Positions 28,471 to 38,975 of a stretch of DNA of 64,000 nucleotides are shown here, one piece after another. The stretch spans positions 1 to 64,000 of the forward strand of contig LJSF01000041.1 in assembly GCA_001314655.1 (NCBI GenBank), read 5' to 3'. The position numbers and the translations under genes were made by a program. Source of the DNA: Rhodobacteraceae bacterium HLUCCA08 (GTDB taxonomy: Bacteria; Pseudomonadota; Alphaproteobacteria; Rhodobacterales; Rhodobacteraceae). Below the pieces are notes generated by a model. That model was not told where the DNA came from and searched no databases. It saw nothing but the letters and a program-made list of their open reading frames with translations. Positions within the stretch are counted from its first letter, which is position 1. Every line of letters begins with the position of its first letter.

Positions 28471-30219
28471 TCATTGCCCGTCCCGCAGCACGGCGCTGAC
28501 CGGGACCAGCGCCACCTGCCCGGCCCGGTTCGCCGTGGCCCAGAGCGACAGCGCGCTGAGCGTATCGGGCCGGACCCGCCCGATCAGCACCACGCCGCTG
28601 TCCTGGCGCGCCCGGAAGGCCGCCTGGTCGATGAAGCGGCGCACCGCATCCGCATCCTGCCCGTCGCCGTCGATATCGCGATAGATCGTCGCCGCGGGCA
28701 CGCCGGCGCGCTCGGCCGTCCGGCCGACCATGTTCAGCCCGACCGAGCCCGAAATGAAGCCCCGCCCACTTTCCGCCAGCAGGGCCATGAGCTGTTCGGT
28801 CACCGCCGGTGTCGTCTGCAGGCCGCCCGACCCCAGGTCGATCAGCGCCACGGTTTCGGGCAGGGTGGTGAAGGCCGCCTCGAGGGCGACGTCCACATCC
28901 GACGGAACCGCGCCGGCCGGCACCCGGGCCTGGGCCACGATTTCGACCCCGGCGGCGCGATAGGCGGCCATCGCCTCGGCCGCGCCGGGGCGGTCGGGGT
29001 CGATCGCCACCGTGACCGGAAACGGCAGACCGGCAACGGCCGCCTCGGCCCCGGGCAGGCGTCCCTCGTCGATCAGCACGACGGCCAGCCGCGGGCGCGG
29101 ATCGTCGGCATCGACCGGCGCGGCGAAGGCCTGCAGGGCCGGGCGCGGCGCGGGGTCGGCATCGCCCGCCGCGTCGGCCGCGCCGGACGGCTCTTCCACA
29201 CCCGGGCGGAGCACCGTGACCGCGGGCGCCTGGGTCGTCATCAAGGCGTTGCCCGCCCCCTGAAGCTGCAGCCGCGCGGGCGCGTCGGTCGGGGGCAGAT
29301 CGGTTTCGGCGCGGGCCACGGCCTCGGGGTCGGGCGCATTGTCCCCGGGTTCGGGCACGATCTCGACCAGCAGCGCGGGCGGCGCATCGCCCGGGGCATC
29401 GCCCGCTGTCGGGCCGGTGTCGTCATCGGGCGCCGAAGCGATATCGGCCAAGGGCGCGTCGGCCGCCGCCGGGTCTTCGTCGCCGGACCCGATCGGCCTG
29501 TCGGTGGCGTCTTGCGCAAGCGTCTCGGCGGGCCTGTCGTCGCCGGCATCGGTCATGGCGGTCCGCGGGTCCGGCGCGGCGGGGGCCCCGGGGTCGGTCG
29601 CGGTGGTCGCGGCCTCGGCCTCGGCGGCGACCTGGCCGGCGTCGTCGACCGGGGCGTCCGGGGTGTCGGCCGGGGTGTCGGCCGGGGTGTCGGCCATCGG
29701 GCCGGGCGCCGGGGCCGGATCCTCGACCACCAGCATCGGCGGCGCGGCAGGGATGGACGCCGGTTCGGTCGACAGGATGATGTCGGATTCGCTGTCGGGC
29801 ACCCGCGGCGCGGCCGATTGCGGATTGGGCAGGACCGGCATGTCGGCCTGGGTCGCGACCTGCACCGCCTCGGGCGCGGCGGGGGCGTCCAGCGCGCCCT
29901 CCACATCGCCGATTTCGGGCTCTTGCGGCGGCGCGGTATCGGCATCGGGCACGGTGGTCGAGGGCGCCGACGACCCGTCCGTCGCCGGCGGCGGGGCCAG
30001 GGCCGGGCCATCCGACATCACGCCATCCTCGGCGCCGGGCACCGCGGGCGGCAGGGTTTCGGACGCCCCCGATCCCGGCGCGCCGGCCGGGGCGTCGATC
30101 TGCGGCTCGGAAGGGGGGGCGTTCCCGGCCGGCTGCTCGGCCAGCAGCGATGCCGTCGCCAGCCCCAGACCAGAGACCAAAGCCCCCGAGACGATGCCCG
30201 CCAAGAACCCGCGTGCCAT
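28471..30219 (-). CDS. YibQ-like divergent polysaccharide deacetylase protein
   Basis: From the ATG at 30219, with AAAGGAG upstream, the protein has 582 residues. A membrane-spanning N-terminus (residues 2-27) is followed by some 340 residues of Pro/Ala/Asp/Glu-rich low-complexity linker. The C-terminal 200 residues are a divergent polysaccharide deacetylase (DUF610/YibQ) domain: [43 protein letters not shown] and [20 protein letters not shown] cell-envelope role is expected from the family; the catalytic activity is unproven. The linker includes an exact 12-bp tandem repeat (three copies, 29660-29695). It is divergent from trpG. Confidence 0.78.
   Translation of the reverse strand: MARGFLAGIVSGALVSGLGLATASLLAEQPAGNAPPSEPQIDAPAGAPGSGASETLPPAVPGAEDGVMSDGPALAPPPATDGSSAPSTTVPDADTAPPQEPEIGDVEGALDAPAAPEAVQVATQADMPVLPNPQSAAPRVPDSESDIILSTEPASIPAAPPMLVVEDPAPAPGPMADTPADTPADTPDAPVDDAGQVAAEAEAATTATDPGAPAAPDPRTAMTDAGDDRPAETLAQDATDRPIGSGDEDPAAADAPLADIASAPDDDTGPTAGDAPGDAPPALLVEIVPEPGDNAPDPEAVARAETDLPPTDAPARLQLQGAGNALMTTQAPAVTVLRPGVEEPSGAADAAGDADPAPRPALQAFAAPVDADDPRPRLAVVLIDEGRLPGAEAAVAGLPFPVTVAIDPDRPGAAEAMAAYRAAGVEIVAQARVPAGAVPSDVDVALEAAFTTLPETVALIDLGSGGLQTTPAVTEQLMALLAESGRGFISGSVGLNMVGRTAERAGVPAATIYRDIDGDGQDADAVRRFIDQAAFRARQDSGVVLIGRVRPDTLSALSLWATANRAGQVALVPVSAVLRDGQ
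29660..29695. repeat. 12-bp tandem repeat, three copies
   Basis: GGGGTGTCGGCC occurs three times in perfect tandem inside the YibQ-like gene, encoding the repeated tetrapeptide ADTP in the linker. As a multiple of three, copy number can change without a frameshift. Confidence 0.9.
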
Positions 30220-30379
30220 TGGGTCTGCTCCTTTCGGATCGCGGCCGCGATCCTGTCTGCCTGTCTGCCCCGGCCTTGACGCGCCTGCGCCATTGGCCTT
30301 CTCTCTTGGGCGGACTATACCGCGCCCGGCACCACGGGCGGTAGTCCCGAATTCAAAAAGCGCCCGGAGTGGCAAGACC

Positions 30380-30961
30380 ATGCTTCTGCTGATCGACAAT
30401 TACGACAGTTTCACCTACAACCTGGTCCATTACCTGGGCGAATTGGGCGCCGATGTCGCGGTGCATCGCAACGATGCGCTGGACGTGCAGCAGGCCATGG
30501 GCCTGGGCGCCGCCGGCATCGTTTTGTCGCCCGGGCCCTGCGATCCGGCCCAGGCCGGGATCTGCCTGGCCCTGACCCGTGCGGCCGCCGAAACCGGCAC
30601 GCCGCTTCTGGGCGTCTGCCTGGGTCACCAGACCATCGGCGAGGCTTTCGGTGGCCGTGTCATCCGCCATACCGAGATCGTGCACGGCAAGATGGGCGCG
30701 GTGCATCACCAGGGCCGGGGCCTGTTCGCCGGGCTGCCCTCGCCCTTTCTGGCCACGCGCTATCATTCGCTGGTGGTCGACCGCGCCGGCCTGCCCGATT
30801 GCCTGGAGGTCACGGCCGAGCTTGCCGATGGCACGATCATGGGCCTGCAGCACCGCAGCCTGCCGATCCACGGCGTGCAGTTCCACCCCGAAAGCATCCG
30901 CTCCGAACACGGGCACAGGATGCTGCGGAATTTCCTCGATTGCGTGAAGGAGCCGGCATGA
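30380..30961 (+). CDS. trpG: Anthranilate synthase component II (glutamine amidotransferase)
   Basis: TrpG releases ammonia from glutamine for TrpE; in many alphaproteobacteria it also serves folate synthesis. The 193-residue protein has [15 protein letters not shown] at the start, SPGPCDP, the nucleophile C80 in LLGVCLGHQ and the HPESIRS motif with the catalytic His/Glu. It is the first gene of a co-directional run; its stop overlaps the trpD start (ATGA). It is divergent from the YibQ-like gene across 160 bases, where the promoter should lie. Confidence 0.95.
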   Translation: MLLLIDNYDSFTYNLVHYLGELGADVAVHRNDALDVQQAMGLGAAGIVLSPGPCDPAQAGICLALTRAAAETGTPLLGVCLGHQTIGEAFGGRVIRHTEIVHGKMGAVHHQGRGLFAGLPSPFLATRYHSLVVDRAGLPDCLEVTAELADGTIMGLQHRSLPIHGVQFHPESIRSEHGHRMLRNFLDCVKEPA

Positions 30962-31974
30962 GCGACGCGATGAAACCGCTGATCTTCGCGGCCTCCGAAG
31001 GGCCGCTGAGCCGCGCCCAGGCCGAACAGGCCTTCGGCATCCTGTTCGAGGGCGAGGCGAGCCCGGCCCAGATCGGCGGGCTATTGATGGCGATGCGGGC
31101 GCGGGGCGAAAGCGTGTCGGAATATGCCGCCGCCGCCGCCGCGATGCGGGCGCGCTGCGTCGCGGTCCGGGCGCCCGAGGGCGCGATGGATATCGTCGGC
31201 ACCGGCGGCGACGGGATGGGCACGCTCAACATTTCCACCGCCACCGCCTTTGTCGTGGCCGGCGCCGGCGTGCCCGTGGCCAAGCACGGCAACCGCAACC
31301 TGTCGTCGAAATCCGGCGCGGCGGATGCGCTGACCGAACTGGGGATCGACGTGATGGTCGGCGCCGAGGCGGTCGAAAGGGCGATCGACGCGGCCGGGAT
31401 CGGCTTCATGATGGCGCCGATGCATCACCCGGCGATGAAACACGTGATGCCGGTGCGCCAGGAGCTGGGCTGCAAGACGATCTTCAACATCCTCGGGCCG
31501 CTGACCAACCCCGCCGGGGTCACGCGGCAACTGACCGGCGCCTTCGCCCCGGATCTGATCTTTCCCATGGCCGAAACCCTGCAAAGCCTCGGCTCTCAGG
31601 CGGCCTGGCTGGTCCATGGTTCCGACGGCACCGACGAGATCACGATCACCGGCACCACCCAGGTGGCCGAGCTGAAGGACGGCCGCATCACCGCGCGCGA
31701 GGTCCACCCCGAAGAGGCCGGCCTGCCGGTGCATCGCCTGGCCGACATCCTGGGCGGCACCCCGGCCGAGAATGCCGCCGCGTTGCGTGCGCTGCTGGAC
31801 GGGGCGCCGGGCGCCTATCGCGACGCGGTGCTGCTGAATGCCGCCGCCGCGCTGGTGATCGCGGACAAGGCCGCCGATCTGAAGGAGGGCGCAGCACGGG
31901 CCGCCGACAGCATCGACAGCGGCGCCGCGAAACGCGCGGTCGAGACGCTGGCCCGGATCAGCCGGGGCGGCTGA
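30958..31974 (+). CDS. trpD: Anthranilate phosphoribosyltransferase
   Basis: TrpD joins anthranilate to PRPP in the second step of tryptophan synthesis. The 338-residue protein has the GTGGDG phosphate loop, [53 protein letters not shown] and [10 protein letters not shown]. Its start overlaps trpG by 4 bases and its stop overlaps the ung start by 1 base (TGATG). Confidence 0.96.
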   Translation: MSDAMKPLIFAASEGPLSRAQAEQAFGILFEGEASPAQIGGLLMAMRARGESVSEYAAAAAAMRARCVAVRAPEGAMDIVGTGGDGMGTLNISTATAFVVAGAGVPVAKHGNRNLSSKSGAADALTELGIDVMVGAEAVERAIDAAGIGFMMAPMHHPAMKHVMPVRQELGCKTIFNILGPLTNPAGVTRQLTGAFAPDLIFPMAETLQSLGSQAAWLVHGSDGTDEITITGTTQVAELKDGRITAREVHPEEAGLPVHRLADILGGTPAENAAALRALLDGAPGAYRDAVLLNAAAALVIADKAADLKEGAARAADSIDSGAAKRAVETLARISRGG

Positions 31975-32633
31975 TGCGCCTGCCCGCGCGCCCGGAGCTG
32001 CCCGGCTGGAACGATCTGCCGTTCTGGGACACCGCCTGGCCCGCCCTGCGCGCGCGGCTCGCGGCCGAAACCCGGCCCTGCCACCCGGACCCGGCCCAGG
32101 TGTTCCGCGCCCTGACACGGCCCCCCGATCAGGTCCGCGTGGTGATCCTGGGCCAGGACCCCTACCCCACGCCCGGCCACGCCAACGGCCTGGCGTTTTC
32201 GGTCACGCCAGGGACGCCGCTGCCCCGATCGCTGGCCAATATCTTTGCCGAGATCGAGGCCGATCTGGGCGCCCGCCCGCAGAACGGCGATCTGGGCCAT
32301 TGGCACGACCAGGGGGTGATGCTGCTCAACACCGCGCTGAGCGTGCCGTCGGGCCAGGCCGGCGGTCATGCCCGCTGGGGGTGGGAGGTTCTGGTGCGCG
32401 ACGTGCTGGCGCGGCTGTCGGACAGGCCCCGCGCCTTCGTGCTGTGGGGCAATGCGGCTCGCGCCCTGGGCGCGCAGGTCACCGGCGACGGGCATCTGTT
32501 CGTCGAAAGCGCCCATCCCTCGCCGCTATCGGCCCGGCGCGGGTTCTTCGGATCGCGCCCGTTCAGCCGGGTGAATGGCTGGCTCACCGCGCGCGGCGAG
32601 CCGCCGATCGACTGGACCGGCCGGGGCGGCTGA
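31974..32633 (+). CDS. ung: Uracil-DNA glycosylase
   Basis: Ung removes uracil from DNA. The 219-residue protein is a family 1 enzyme: water-activating motif GQDPYPTPGHANGLAFS begins at residue 60 with D62, and the DNA-intercalating loop is HPSPLS near residue 184. The N-terminus is shorter than that of E. coli Ung. It begins on the last base of the trpD stop, so it is translated within the trp run, and trpC starts 47 bases later. Coupling a DNA-repair gene to tryptophan synthesis is probably a chance of operon order in this lineage. Confidence 0.93.
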   Translation: MRLPARPELPGWNDLPFWDTAWPALRARLAAETRPCHPDPAQVFRALTRPPDQVRVVILGQDPYPTPGHANGLAFSVTPGTPLPRSLANIFAEIEADLGARPQNGDLGHWHDQGVMLLNTALSVPSGQAGGHARWGWEVLVRDVLARLSDRPRAFVLWGNAARALGAQVTGDGHLFVESAHPSPLSARRGFFGSRPFSRVNGWLTARGEPPIDWTGRGG

Positions 32634-32680
32634 CACGGCCGGCGCTTTACCATCCCCGCCGCGCGTCCTAAGACGGGGCC

Positions 32681-33487
32681 ATGGACATTCTCGAACAGAT
32701 CCGCGCCTACAAGCTGCAGGAAATCGCCGCCGACAAGGCCGCCCGCCCGCTGGCGGATGTGGAGGCCGCGGCCCAGGCCGCCCCGCCCCTGCGCCCCTTC
32801 GCCGAGGCGCTGACCCGGGCCAGCCGCGACGGCTACGGCCTGATCGCCGAAATCAAGAAGGCCAGCCCGTCCAAGGGGCTGATCCGCGCCGATTTCGACC
32901 CGCCCGCCCTGGCGCAGGCCTATGCCGCCGGCGGCGCCACCTGCCTGAGCGTCCTGACCGACACGCCCAGCTTCCAGGGCGACAAGGCGTTCCTGACCGA
33001 TGCCCGCGCCGCCTGCGACCTGCCTGCGCTGCGCAAGGATTTCATCTATGATCCCTACCAGGTGGTCGAGGCCCGCGCCCTGGGCGCCGATTGCATCCTG
33101 ATCATCCTGGCCAGCGTCTCGGACGACCAGGCGGCCGAACTGGAACGGACCGCCTTCGACTGGGGCATGGACGTGCTGCTGGAAGTCCATGACGAGGCCG
33201 AACTGACCCGGGCCGAGGCGCTGAAATCGCCGCTGATCGGGATCAACAACCGCAATCTCAAGACCTTCGAGACCACGCTCGACACCACTCGGCACCTGTC
33301 GCGCCTGGTGCCGCCCGATCGCATGATCGTCTGCGAAAGCGGCCTGTCCACCCCCGCCGACCTGGCCGAGATGGCGCAATACGGCGCGCGTTCTTTCCTG
33401 ATCGGCGAAAGCCTGATGCGCCAGGACGATGTCGCCGCCGCCACCCGGGCGCTGCTGGCCGATCCGCTGACCCCGGGCGGGTTCTGA
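32681..33487 (+). CDS. trpC: Indole-3-glycerol phosphate synthase
   Basis: TrpC closes the indole ring in tryptophan synthesis. The 268-residue TIM barrel has [12 protein letters not shown] at about residues 55-66, [45 protein letters not shown] and [10 protein letters not shown], with all the catalytic Lys/Glu/Asn positions. There is no separate trpF in it or beside it. moaC begins 1 base after its stop. Confidence 0.96.
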   Translation: MDILEQIRAYKLQEIAADKAARPLADVEAAAQAAPPLRPFAEALTRASRDGYGLIAEIKKASPSKGLIRADFDPPALAQAYAAGGATCLSVLTDTPSFQGDKAFLTDARAACDLPALRKDFIYDPYQVVEARALGADCILIILASVSDDQAAELERTAFDWGMDVLLEVHDEAELTRAEALKSPLIGINNRNLKTFETTLDTTRHLSRLVPPDRMIVCESGLSTPADLAEMAQYGARSFLIGESLMRQDDVAAATRALLADPLTPGGF

Positions 33488-33488
33488 G

Positions 33489-33965
33489 ATGTCCGGCAAG
33501 CTGAGCCATTTCGACGCCGCCGGCCAGGCGCATATGGTCGATGTCTCCGACAAGGCCGATACCGCGCGCATCGCCATCGCCACCGGTTGGGTGCGGATGG
33601 CGCCGGCGACGCTGGCTCTGGTCCGGCAGGGCCGGGCCGACAAGGGCGACGTGCTGGGCATCGCGCGGCTGGCCGGCATCCAGGGCGCCAAGCGCACGGC
33701 CGAGCTGATCCCGCTGTGCCATCCGCTGCCGATCACCAAGGTCGCGCTGGAGCTGGAGGCCGACGACGCCCTGCCCGGCGTGCAGATCGCCGCCACGGTC
33801 AAGACCACCGGCAAGACCGGGGTCGAGATGGAGGCTCTGACCGCCGTCTCGACCGCCGCGCTGACGGTCTACGACATGCTCAAGGCGGTCCAGAAGGACA
33901 TGGAGATCGGCGGCATCCGCGTGACCCTCAAGGACGGTGGCAAGTCGGGGCGGTTCACGGGATGA
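33489..33965 (+). CDS. moaC: Cyclic pyranopterin monophosphate synthase
   Basis: MoaC finishes cyclic pyranopterin monophosphate in molybdenum-cofactor synthesis. The 158-residue protein has [46 protein letters not shown] (read as consecutive family blocks), [27 protein letters not shown] and KSGRF at the end. Its stop overlaps the start of the GIY-YIG gene (ATGA). Confidence 0.96.
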   Translation: MSGKLSHFDAAGQAHMVDVSDKADTARIAIATGWVRMAPATLALVRQGRADKGDVLGIARLAGIQGAKRTAELIPLCHPLPITKVALELEADDALPGVQIAATVKTTGKTGVEMEALTAVSTAALTVYDMLKAVQKDMEIGGIRVTLKDGGKSGRFTG

Positions 33966-34861
33966 ACCTGTCGGGCCGATCGCTGGAGCTGTTCTTCATC
34001 GACGGCCGCCCGGACGGCATGCTGACGGCCGAGGTGTTCAACTGGACCGGCCACGTGCTGCGGGTGCCGCGCACCCAGCTCAAGGAAGGCCTGAGCCGCC
34101 CCGAAGCCGCCTTTACCGGTGTCTACATCCTGCTGGGGGAACAGGATGGTCGCGCGCAGGCCTATGTCGGGGAAGCTGAGGACATGCGCGAGCGCCTGCG
34201 CGACCATGCCGCGCGCAAGGACTGGTGGGACAATGTGGTGCTGGTCACGACCTCGGCCAACAACCTGCACAAGGCGCATGTGAAATACCTCGAATCCCGG
34301 CTTGTCGAGATCGCCCGCGACGTCAACGTGAGTGCGTTGGAGAACGGGAACACCCCGCCCCGCAGCAGCCTGAGCGAGGCGGCCGTTTCCAACATGGAAA
34401 GTTTCCTCGATACGCTGCTGATGGTGTTGCCGGCGATCCGGGTGGATATGTTCCTCAGCAAGAAACGGGACGTGAGCCGGCAGGCCCCCGAGCGTGTCGA
34501 CGCGGCGGAACCGGTTTTCCGATGCACCGTCGCCGAACACGGTGTCAATGCGACGGCGGTCTTGCGCGACGGCGAAATGGTCGTCCTGACCGGATCGCGC
34601 GTGCGTCCGTCCTGGGCCGGGGACCGCAAGGCGAACACCACCTATTTCCGCCTGCATGACGATCTGGTCGCCAATGGAACCATCCTGAGGGACGGCGACG
34701 GGGCGATTCTGACCCGCGACTATGCCTTCTCCAGCCCCTCGGCGGCGGCGGCCGTTGTTTCGGGCCGGTCTGCGAACGGGCGCCTGGCCTGGGTGCTGGA
34801 CGCGGACGGACGCAGTTATGCGGAATGGGAACGGGACCAGATCGAAGGGACCGGCACATGA
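33962..34861 (+). CDS. GIY-YIG nuclease with DUF4357 domain
   Basis: The protein has 299 residues. The GIY-YIG nuclease core is at about residues 50-125: the GIY element is G53-V-Y55, the YIG element is Y68-V-G70, followed by the Arg-rich helix ([16 protein letters not shown]) and the catalytic glutamate E111 in KYLESRL. Residues about 215-290 match DUF4357 ([10 protein letters not shown] region and [15 protein letters not shown]). Related proteins are found as stand-alone genes near restriction-modification or anti-phage loci. Here the gene sits between moaC and moeA, its start overlapping the moaC stop and its stop overlapping the moeA start by 4 bases each. Cutting specificity and role are unknown. 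Confidence 0.83.
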   Translation: MNLSGRSLELFFIDGRPDGMLTAEVFNWTGHVLRVPRTQLKEGLSRPEAAFTGVYILLGEQDGRAQAYVGEAEDMRERLRDHAARKDWWDNVVLVTTSANNLHKAHVKYLESRLVEIARDVNVSALENGNTPPRSSLSEAAVSNMESFLDTLLMVLPAIRVDMFLSKKRDVSRQAPERVDAAEPVFRCTVAEHGVNATAVLRDGEMVVLTGSRVRPSWAGDRKANTTYFRLHDDLVANGTILRDGDGAILTRDYAFSSPSAAAAVVSGRSANGRLAWVLDADGRSYAEWERDQIEGTGT

Positions 34862-36024
34862 TCCCGGTCGCCGACGCGCTGAACAAGCTTCTGGCCCTGG
34901 CTGCGCCGCTGGAGGTCGAGGAGGTGCCGTTGACCCGCGCCCTGGGCCGCACCCTGGCCCGGCCGGTGATGGCCCGGCGCACCCAGCCGCCGTTCTCGGC
35001 CTCTGCCATGGATGGCTATGCGCTTGCCGGCGATCCGGCGCCCGGCGACGACTTTGCGGTGATCGGCGAGGCCCCGGCCGGCCATGCCTTTGCCGGACAG
35101 GTCGGCCCGGGCCAGGCGGTCCGGATCTTTACCGGCGCCCCGCTGCCGACGGGCGCGACCCGGGTCGTGATCCAGGAGGACGTGCAGCGCGACGGCGACC
35201 GGATCACCCTCACCGGCACCCCGCAGGGCAGCCATATCCGCCCGGCAGGTGCCGATTTCGCCGAAGGTGCGACGCTGGACGCGCCGCGGGTGCTGACCCC
35301 GTCGGACATCGCGCTTCTGGCGGCGATGAACATCGCCTCGGTTCCGGTCACCCGCAAACCCGACGTCGCGCTGATCGCCACCGGCGACGAACTGGTGCCC
35401 CCCGGCGATACCCCGGGGCCGGACCAGATCATCGCCTCCAACAGCTATGGCCTGCATGCGCTGATGACCGGGCTGGGGGCCGCGCCGCGCCTGCTGCCGA
35501 TCGCCCGCGACACGGTGCCGGCGCTGAACCAGGTGCTGGACCTGGCCCGGGGCGCCGATCTGGTGATCACCATCGGCGGCGCCTCGGTCGGCGATCACGA
35601 CCTGGTCGCCCAAGCCGCCGCCGATCGCGGGATGGAGCGCGCCTTCTACAAGGTCGCGATGCGGCCCGGCAAACCGCTGATGGCCGGACGGCTGGAGGGT
35701 GCGGCGATGATCGGGCTGCCGGGCAACCCGGTGTCGGCCATGGTCTGCGGCCATGTCTTCGTCGCCCCGGTGATCCGCGCCATGCTGGGCCGGACCGAGG
35801 TGATCCCCCGGCCCGTCACCGCAACGCTTGCCACCGATCTGCCCGCCAATGGCCCCCGCCAGCACTACCTGCGCGCCCGCCGCACCCCGGACGGCGTTCT
35901 GCCCTTCGACAAGCAGGACAGCTCGCTTCTGACGGTGCTGTCGCAGGCCGATTGCCTGATCGTGCAGCCCCCCGACGACCCGGCCCGCCGCGCGGGCGAT
36001 CCTGTGGATATCCTGCCGCTGTGA
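34858..36024 (+). CDS. moeA: Molybdopterin molybdenumtransferase
   Basis: MoeA inserts molybdate into adenylylated molybdopterin. The start at 34858 overlaps the stop of the GIY-YIG gene by 4 bases. The 388-residue protein has PFSASAMDGYAL, RIFTGAPLPTGATRVVIQED, the MoCF-binding block TGDELVPPGDTPGPDQIIASNSYGL (as a set of short motifs), GGASVGDHD, MRPGKPLMAG and LPGNPVSAMVCGH. It is the last gene before the lexA promoter, 104 bases from the lexA start. Confidence 0.95.
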   Translation: MIPVADALNKLLALAAPLEVEEVPLTRALGRTLARPVMARRTQPPFSASAMDGYALAGDPAPGDDFAVIGEAPAGHAFAGQVGPGQAVRIFTGAPLPTGATRVVIQEDVQRDGDRITLTGTPQGSHIRPAGADFAEGATLDAPRVLTPSDIALLAAMNIASVPVTRKPDVALIATGDELVPPGDTPGPDQIIASNSYGLHALMTGLGAAPRLLPIARDTVPALNQVLDLARGADLVITIGGASVGDHDLVAQAAADRGMERAFYKVAMRPGKPLMAGRLEGAAMIGLPGNPVSAMVCGHVFVAPVIRAMLGRTEVIPRPVTATLATDLPANGPRQHYLRARRTPDGVLPFDKQDSSLLTVLSQADCLIVQPPDDPARRAGDPVDILPL

Positions 36025-36033
36025 CGCGGCATG

Positions 36034-36062
36034 TTGACACAAAACGGGAACAGCCGTAGAAC
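36034..36062 (+). promoter_or_regulatory. lexA promoter with SOS box
   Basis: A perfect -35 TTGACA (36034-36039) is followed after 17 bases by a -10-like TAGAAC (36057-36062). The alphaproteobacterial LexA box GAAC-N7-GAAC occupies 36048-36062, covering the -10. The LexA protein would therefore block its own promoter, the expected autorepression. Confidence 0.85.
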
Positions 36063-36128
36063 ATTCCCCAAACGCGCCGCCGCGCGCCCGGCCACCGATC
36101 GACGCGGCCGTATCGAGGGAGTATCGAG

Positions 36129-36821
36129 ATGCTGACCAGGAAACAGCTCGACCTGCTGGATTTCATCCACAAACGCGTCCAGCGCGACGGGGTGCCGCCC
36201 TCGTTCGACGAGATGAAGGATGCGCTGGACCTGCGCTCCAAATCCGGCATTCACCGCCTGATCACCGCGCTCGAGGAACGCGGCTTCATCCGGCGGCTGG
36301 CGCATCGCGCCCGGGCGCTCGAAATCGTCAAGCTGCCCGACAGCCTGGCCGGCAAGGGCGGTTTCACCCCCCAGGTGATCGAGGGCGACCGCCCCGACAG
36401 CACGCCCGCCGCCGCCATGCCGGTCGAAACCGTGGGCGCGATCGAATTGCCGGTGATGGGCCGGATCGCCGCCGGTGTCCCGATCGAGGCGATTTCCCAT
36501 GTGTCGCACCAGGTCGCGGTGCCTCAGTCGATGCTGGGCAACGGCGAACATTACGCGCTCGAGGTGCGGGGCGATTCGATGATCGAGGCCGGGATCAATG
36601 ACGGCGACGTTGTGATCATCGCCGAAACCAGCGTCGCCGATAACGGCGATATCGTGGTCGCCCTGGTCGAGGATCAGGAAGCGACGCTGAAACGCTTCTA
36701 TCGGCGGGGCGGCAACGCCATCGCGCTGGAGGCGGCGAACCCGGCCTATGAAACCCGTGTCCTGCCGGCCGACAAGGTCAAGGTGCAGGGCCGTCTGGTC
36801 GGCCTGATCCGCACCTACTGA
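36129..36821 (+). CDS. lexA: LexA SOS repressor
   Basis: LexA represses SOS genes and cleaves itself when RecA is active. The 230-residue protein has a winged-helix DNA-binding domain ([18 protein letters not shown]) at the N-terminus, the self-cleavage site A115-G116 in RIAAGVP, the catalytic serine S150 in [10 protein letters not shown] and the catalytic lysine K188 in EATLKRFY. The ATG at 36129 is preceded by GAGGGAG. Promoter and LexA box lie directly upstream. Confidence 0.97.
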   Translation: MLTRKQLDLLDFIHKRVQRDGVPPSFDEMKDALDLRSKSGIHRLITALEERGFIRRLAHRARALEIVKLPDSLAGKGGFTPQVIEGDRPDSTPAAAMPVETVGAIELPVMGRIAAGVPIEAISHVSHQVAVPQSMLGNGEHYALEVRGDSMIEAGINDGDVVIIAETSVADNGDIVVALVEDQEATLKRFYRRGGNAIALEAANPAYETRVLPADKVKVQGRLVGLIRTY

Positions 36822-36844
36822 CCCCTTTCGGACGGCGGCCGCTG

Positions 36845-38899
36845 TCACCACCAGGGCAGCGCGCCGCCGTTCCACAACCGCTCTCCGGTCACGTCGCGGA
36901 CGCTCACGAAATCGAGCGACCCGTCCTTGGCATAGGCGGCCAGGGCACCGCTCTGGCGCAGGGTCACCGGGTCGACCACCCGGCATGTGCGCGGCCCGGG
37001 CACGGTGGTGTTCGAAATCAGCACCGCCGCGCCGTCGCAATCGGTCAACCGCTCCAGCTCGGTCTTGCCGCGGACCGCCAGCATCGGCATCCCGTTCAGA
37101 TCGAAGGCGATGCGCCGCTCGCCACCGGACAGGCCGGGCCTGGCAAAGGCCTCGTCCTGGCGGGTCGGAACGCCATCGTTTTCCAGCCAGCTTTCGGCGG
37201 CGAAACTTTCGCCGCGCGCCTTCGACAGGACCCGGCCATCGGCCTGCATCAGCCCGACAAGGCCGCCGGTATCCGACACCAGCAGGACCGGCCGCTCGGT
37301 CCCCGACCACAGGATCAGCGCCAGCGCCGCCGGGGCCAGCCCCGCCCACCGCCCGGGGCCGCGCCACAGGATCACGATCAATGCCCCCAAGGTCAGGATC
37401 GGCAGCACCGCCGGAGCCGGCGCGACCACGTGACTGACCGCACTGGGCAGGCCGGCCACCCAATGCGCGACCCCGAGGATCCAGCGCAGCCCCAGATCCA
37501 TCACCCACAGCCCGACCGAGGCCAGGCCAAGCGGCGCCAGCACCGCCGCCAGCACCGCAGCCGGCGCCACGACCATCCCCATGACCGGCACCGACAGCAA
37601 GTTGGCGATCAGCCCGTAATGCGGCACCCGGTTGAAATGGGCGGCGGCGAAGGGGGCCGTGGCCAGCCCCGCCACAAGCGAGCTGACGAAGACCGCCAGG
37701 ACCGGCCGGGCCCATCGCGGGATCCACTCCGCCTCGACCCGGCGCATCGCGCCGAACACCGCGACCAGCGCCGTTGTCGCGGCAAAGGACATCTGGAACC
37801 CCGGCCCGGTCAGCGCGTCCGGGCGCAGGGCCAGAACGATCAGCGCCGCGATCGCGACCGCCCGCAAGGTCAGGGCCCGCCGGTCCAGCAACACCGCCCC
37901 CAGCATCACCGCGACCATGATGAAGGCCCGTTCGGTCGCCACCGCGCCGCCCGACAGCGCCAGATAGCCTGCCCCGGCGCAGAGCGCGACCAGGGCCGCG
38001 ATCTTCTTGACCGGCAGGCGCAACGCCAGGGCCGGCACCAGGGCGCAGCCGACCCGCACCGCGGCAAAGACCGTGCCGACCAGCAACCCCATGTGCAGCC
38101 CCGAAATCGCCAGCAGATGCGCCAGGTTCGACACCCGCAGGTCTTCCAGCACGGTTTCGGGAATCGCCGACCGGTCTCCGGTCATGAGCGCCGCCGCGAC
38201 CCCGGCGGTCTCGTCCGGCATCGCCGATTGCACCCCCAGCGACAGGGCGCGCCGCAGGCGGAACAGCGCCAGCCCCGCCGCGCCCTCCTCGGCCGGGGAC
38301 AGCATCAATGTGGGCGTGCGGGTATACCCGACCGCGCCCAACCGGTCGAACCAGGCCATGCGGGCGAAGTCGAACCCCCCCGGTTCCACCGGGCCCGGCG
38401 GCGGCGACAGGTGCGCGGTCAGGATCACGACCATGCCCGGTTCGGCGACCACATGCGGCCCGTCGCCATGGACCGAGACGCGGATGCGCGCCGGGGTCCG
38501 GTCCGGCGACAGATCCTCCAGCACCACCCGGTCCAGGGTCCAGCGTTCGGCGCCGCTGGCCGATCGGTCGATCCCGACGATGCGCCCCTCGACCGGGCCG
38601 TAATAGCGGAACGACAGCACCGGTTCGCCGACCATGTTGGCGCGGACCGCCGCCCAGGCCAGGCCAAGCGCGATCAGACCGGCAGCGACCGCCAGTGTCC
38701 CGATCCGCGCCGGGCGCCACAGGCCCAGCCCGATCGCGCAAAGCCCGGCCGCGACAAGTGTCAGGGCCTGATCCCGGCCAAGTTCGGACGGCAGCATGAA
38801 ATAGGCGCCGATCCCGGCCGCAAGGCAGACCGGCACCCACCCGAACAGGTGGCCCCGCTGGCGGTCGAACCAGCTTTCAGGCAGCGACGGCAGGCGCAC
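36845..38899 (-). CDS. comEC: ComEC/Rec2-family competence channel protein
   Basis: ComEC forms the inner-membrane channel for DNA uptake in naturally competent bacteria and supports RcGTA DNA import in Rhodobacter. The 684-residue protein has an N-terminal DUF4131 domain (two to three helices, then PARIRVSVHG) and the ComEC core with LAHLLAISGLHMGLLVG and the repeated membrane helices. The C-terminal part after about residue 510 keeps some lactamase-like features (LMQADGRVLS, DCDGAAVLI) but no full metal-binding motif, as in many short alphaproteobacterial forms. It is divergent from gltX. Confidence 0.9.
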   Translation of the reverse strand: MRLPSLPESWFDRQRGHLFGWVPVCLAAGIGAYFMLPSELGRDQALTLVAAGLCAIGLGLWRPARIGTLAVAAGLIALGLAWAAVRANMVGEPVLSFRYYGPVEGRIVGIDRSASGAERWTLDRVVLEDLSPDRTPARIRVSVHGDGPHVVAEPGMVVILTAHLSPPPGPVEPGGFDFARMAWFDRLGAVGYTRTPTLMLSPAEEGAAGLALFRLRRALSLGVQSAMPDETAGVAAALMTGDRSAIPETVLEDLRVSNLAHLLAISGLHMGLLVGTVFAAVRVGCALVPALALRLPVKKIAALVALCAGAGYLALSGGAVATERAFIMVAVMLGAVLLDRRALTLRAVAIAALIVLALRPDALTGPGFQMSFAATTALVAVFGAMRRVEAEWIPRWARPVLAVFVSSLVAGLATAPFAAAHFNRVPHYGLIANLLSVPVMGMVVAPAAVLAAVLAPLGLASVGLWVMDLGLRWILGVAHWVAGLPSAVSHVVAPAPAVLPILTLGALIVILWRGPGRWAGLAPAALALILWSGTERPVLLVSDTGGLVGLMQADGRVLSKARGESFAAESWLENDGVPTRQDEAFARPGLSGGERRIAFDLNGMPMLAVRGKTELERLTDCDGAAVLISNTTVPGPRTCRVVDPVTLRQSGALAAYAKDGSLDFVSVRDVTGERLWNGGALPWW

Positions 38900-38975
38900 T
38901 TGTTCTCCGAAGGGCTGGCGGATATGCCCGCCCAGAGAACCCCAGACCGGTTAGCAAAAGGTTAACGCGCGCCCC

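Noticed and set aside
30380-36821. Tryptophan-molybdopterin run as a novel system
   Set aside because: trpG-trpD-ung-trpC-moaC-moeA-lexA is a familiar Rhodobacterales order; only the GIY-YIG gene stands out and is reported separately.
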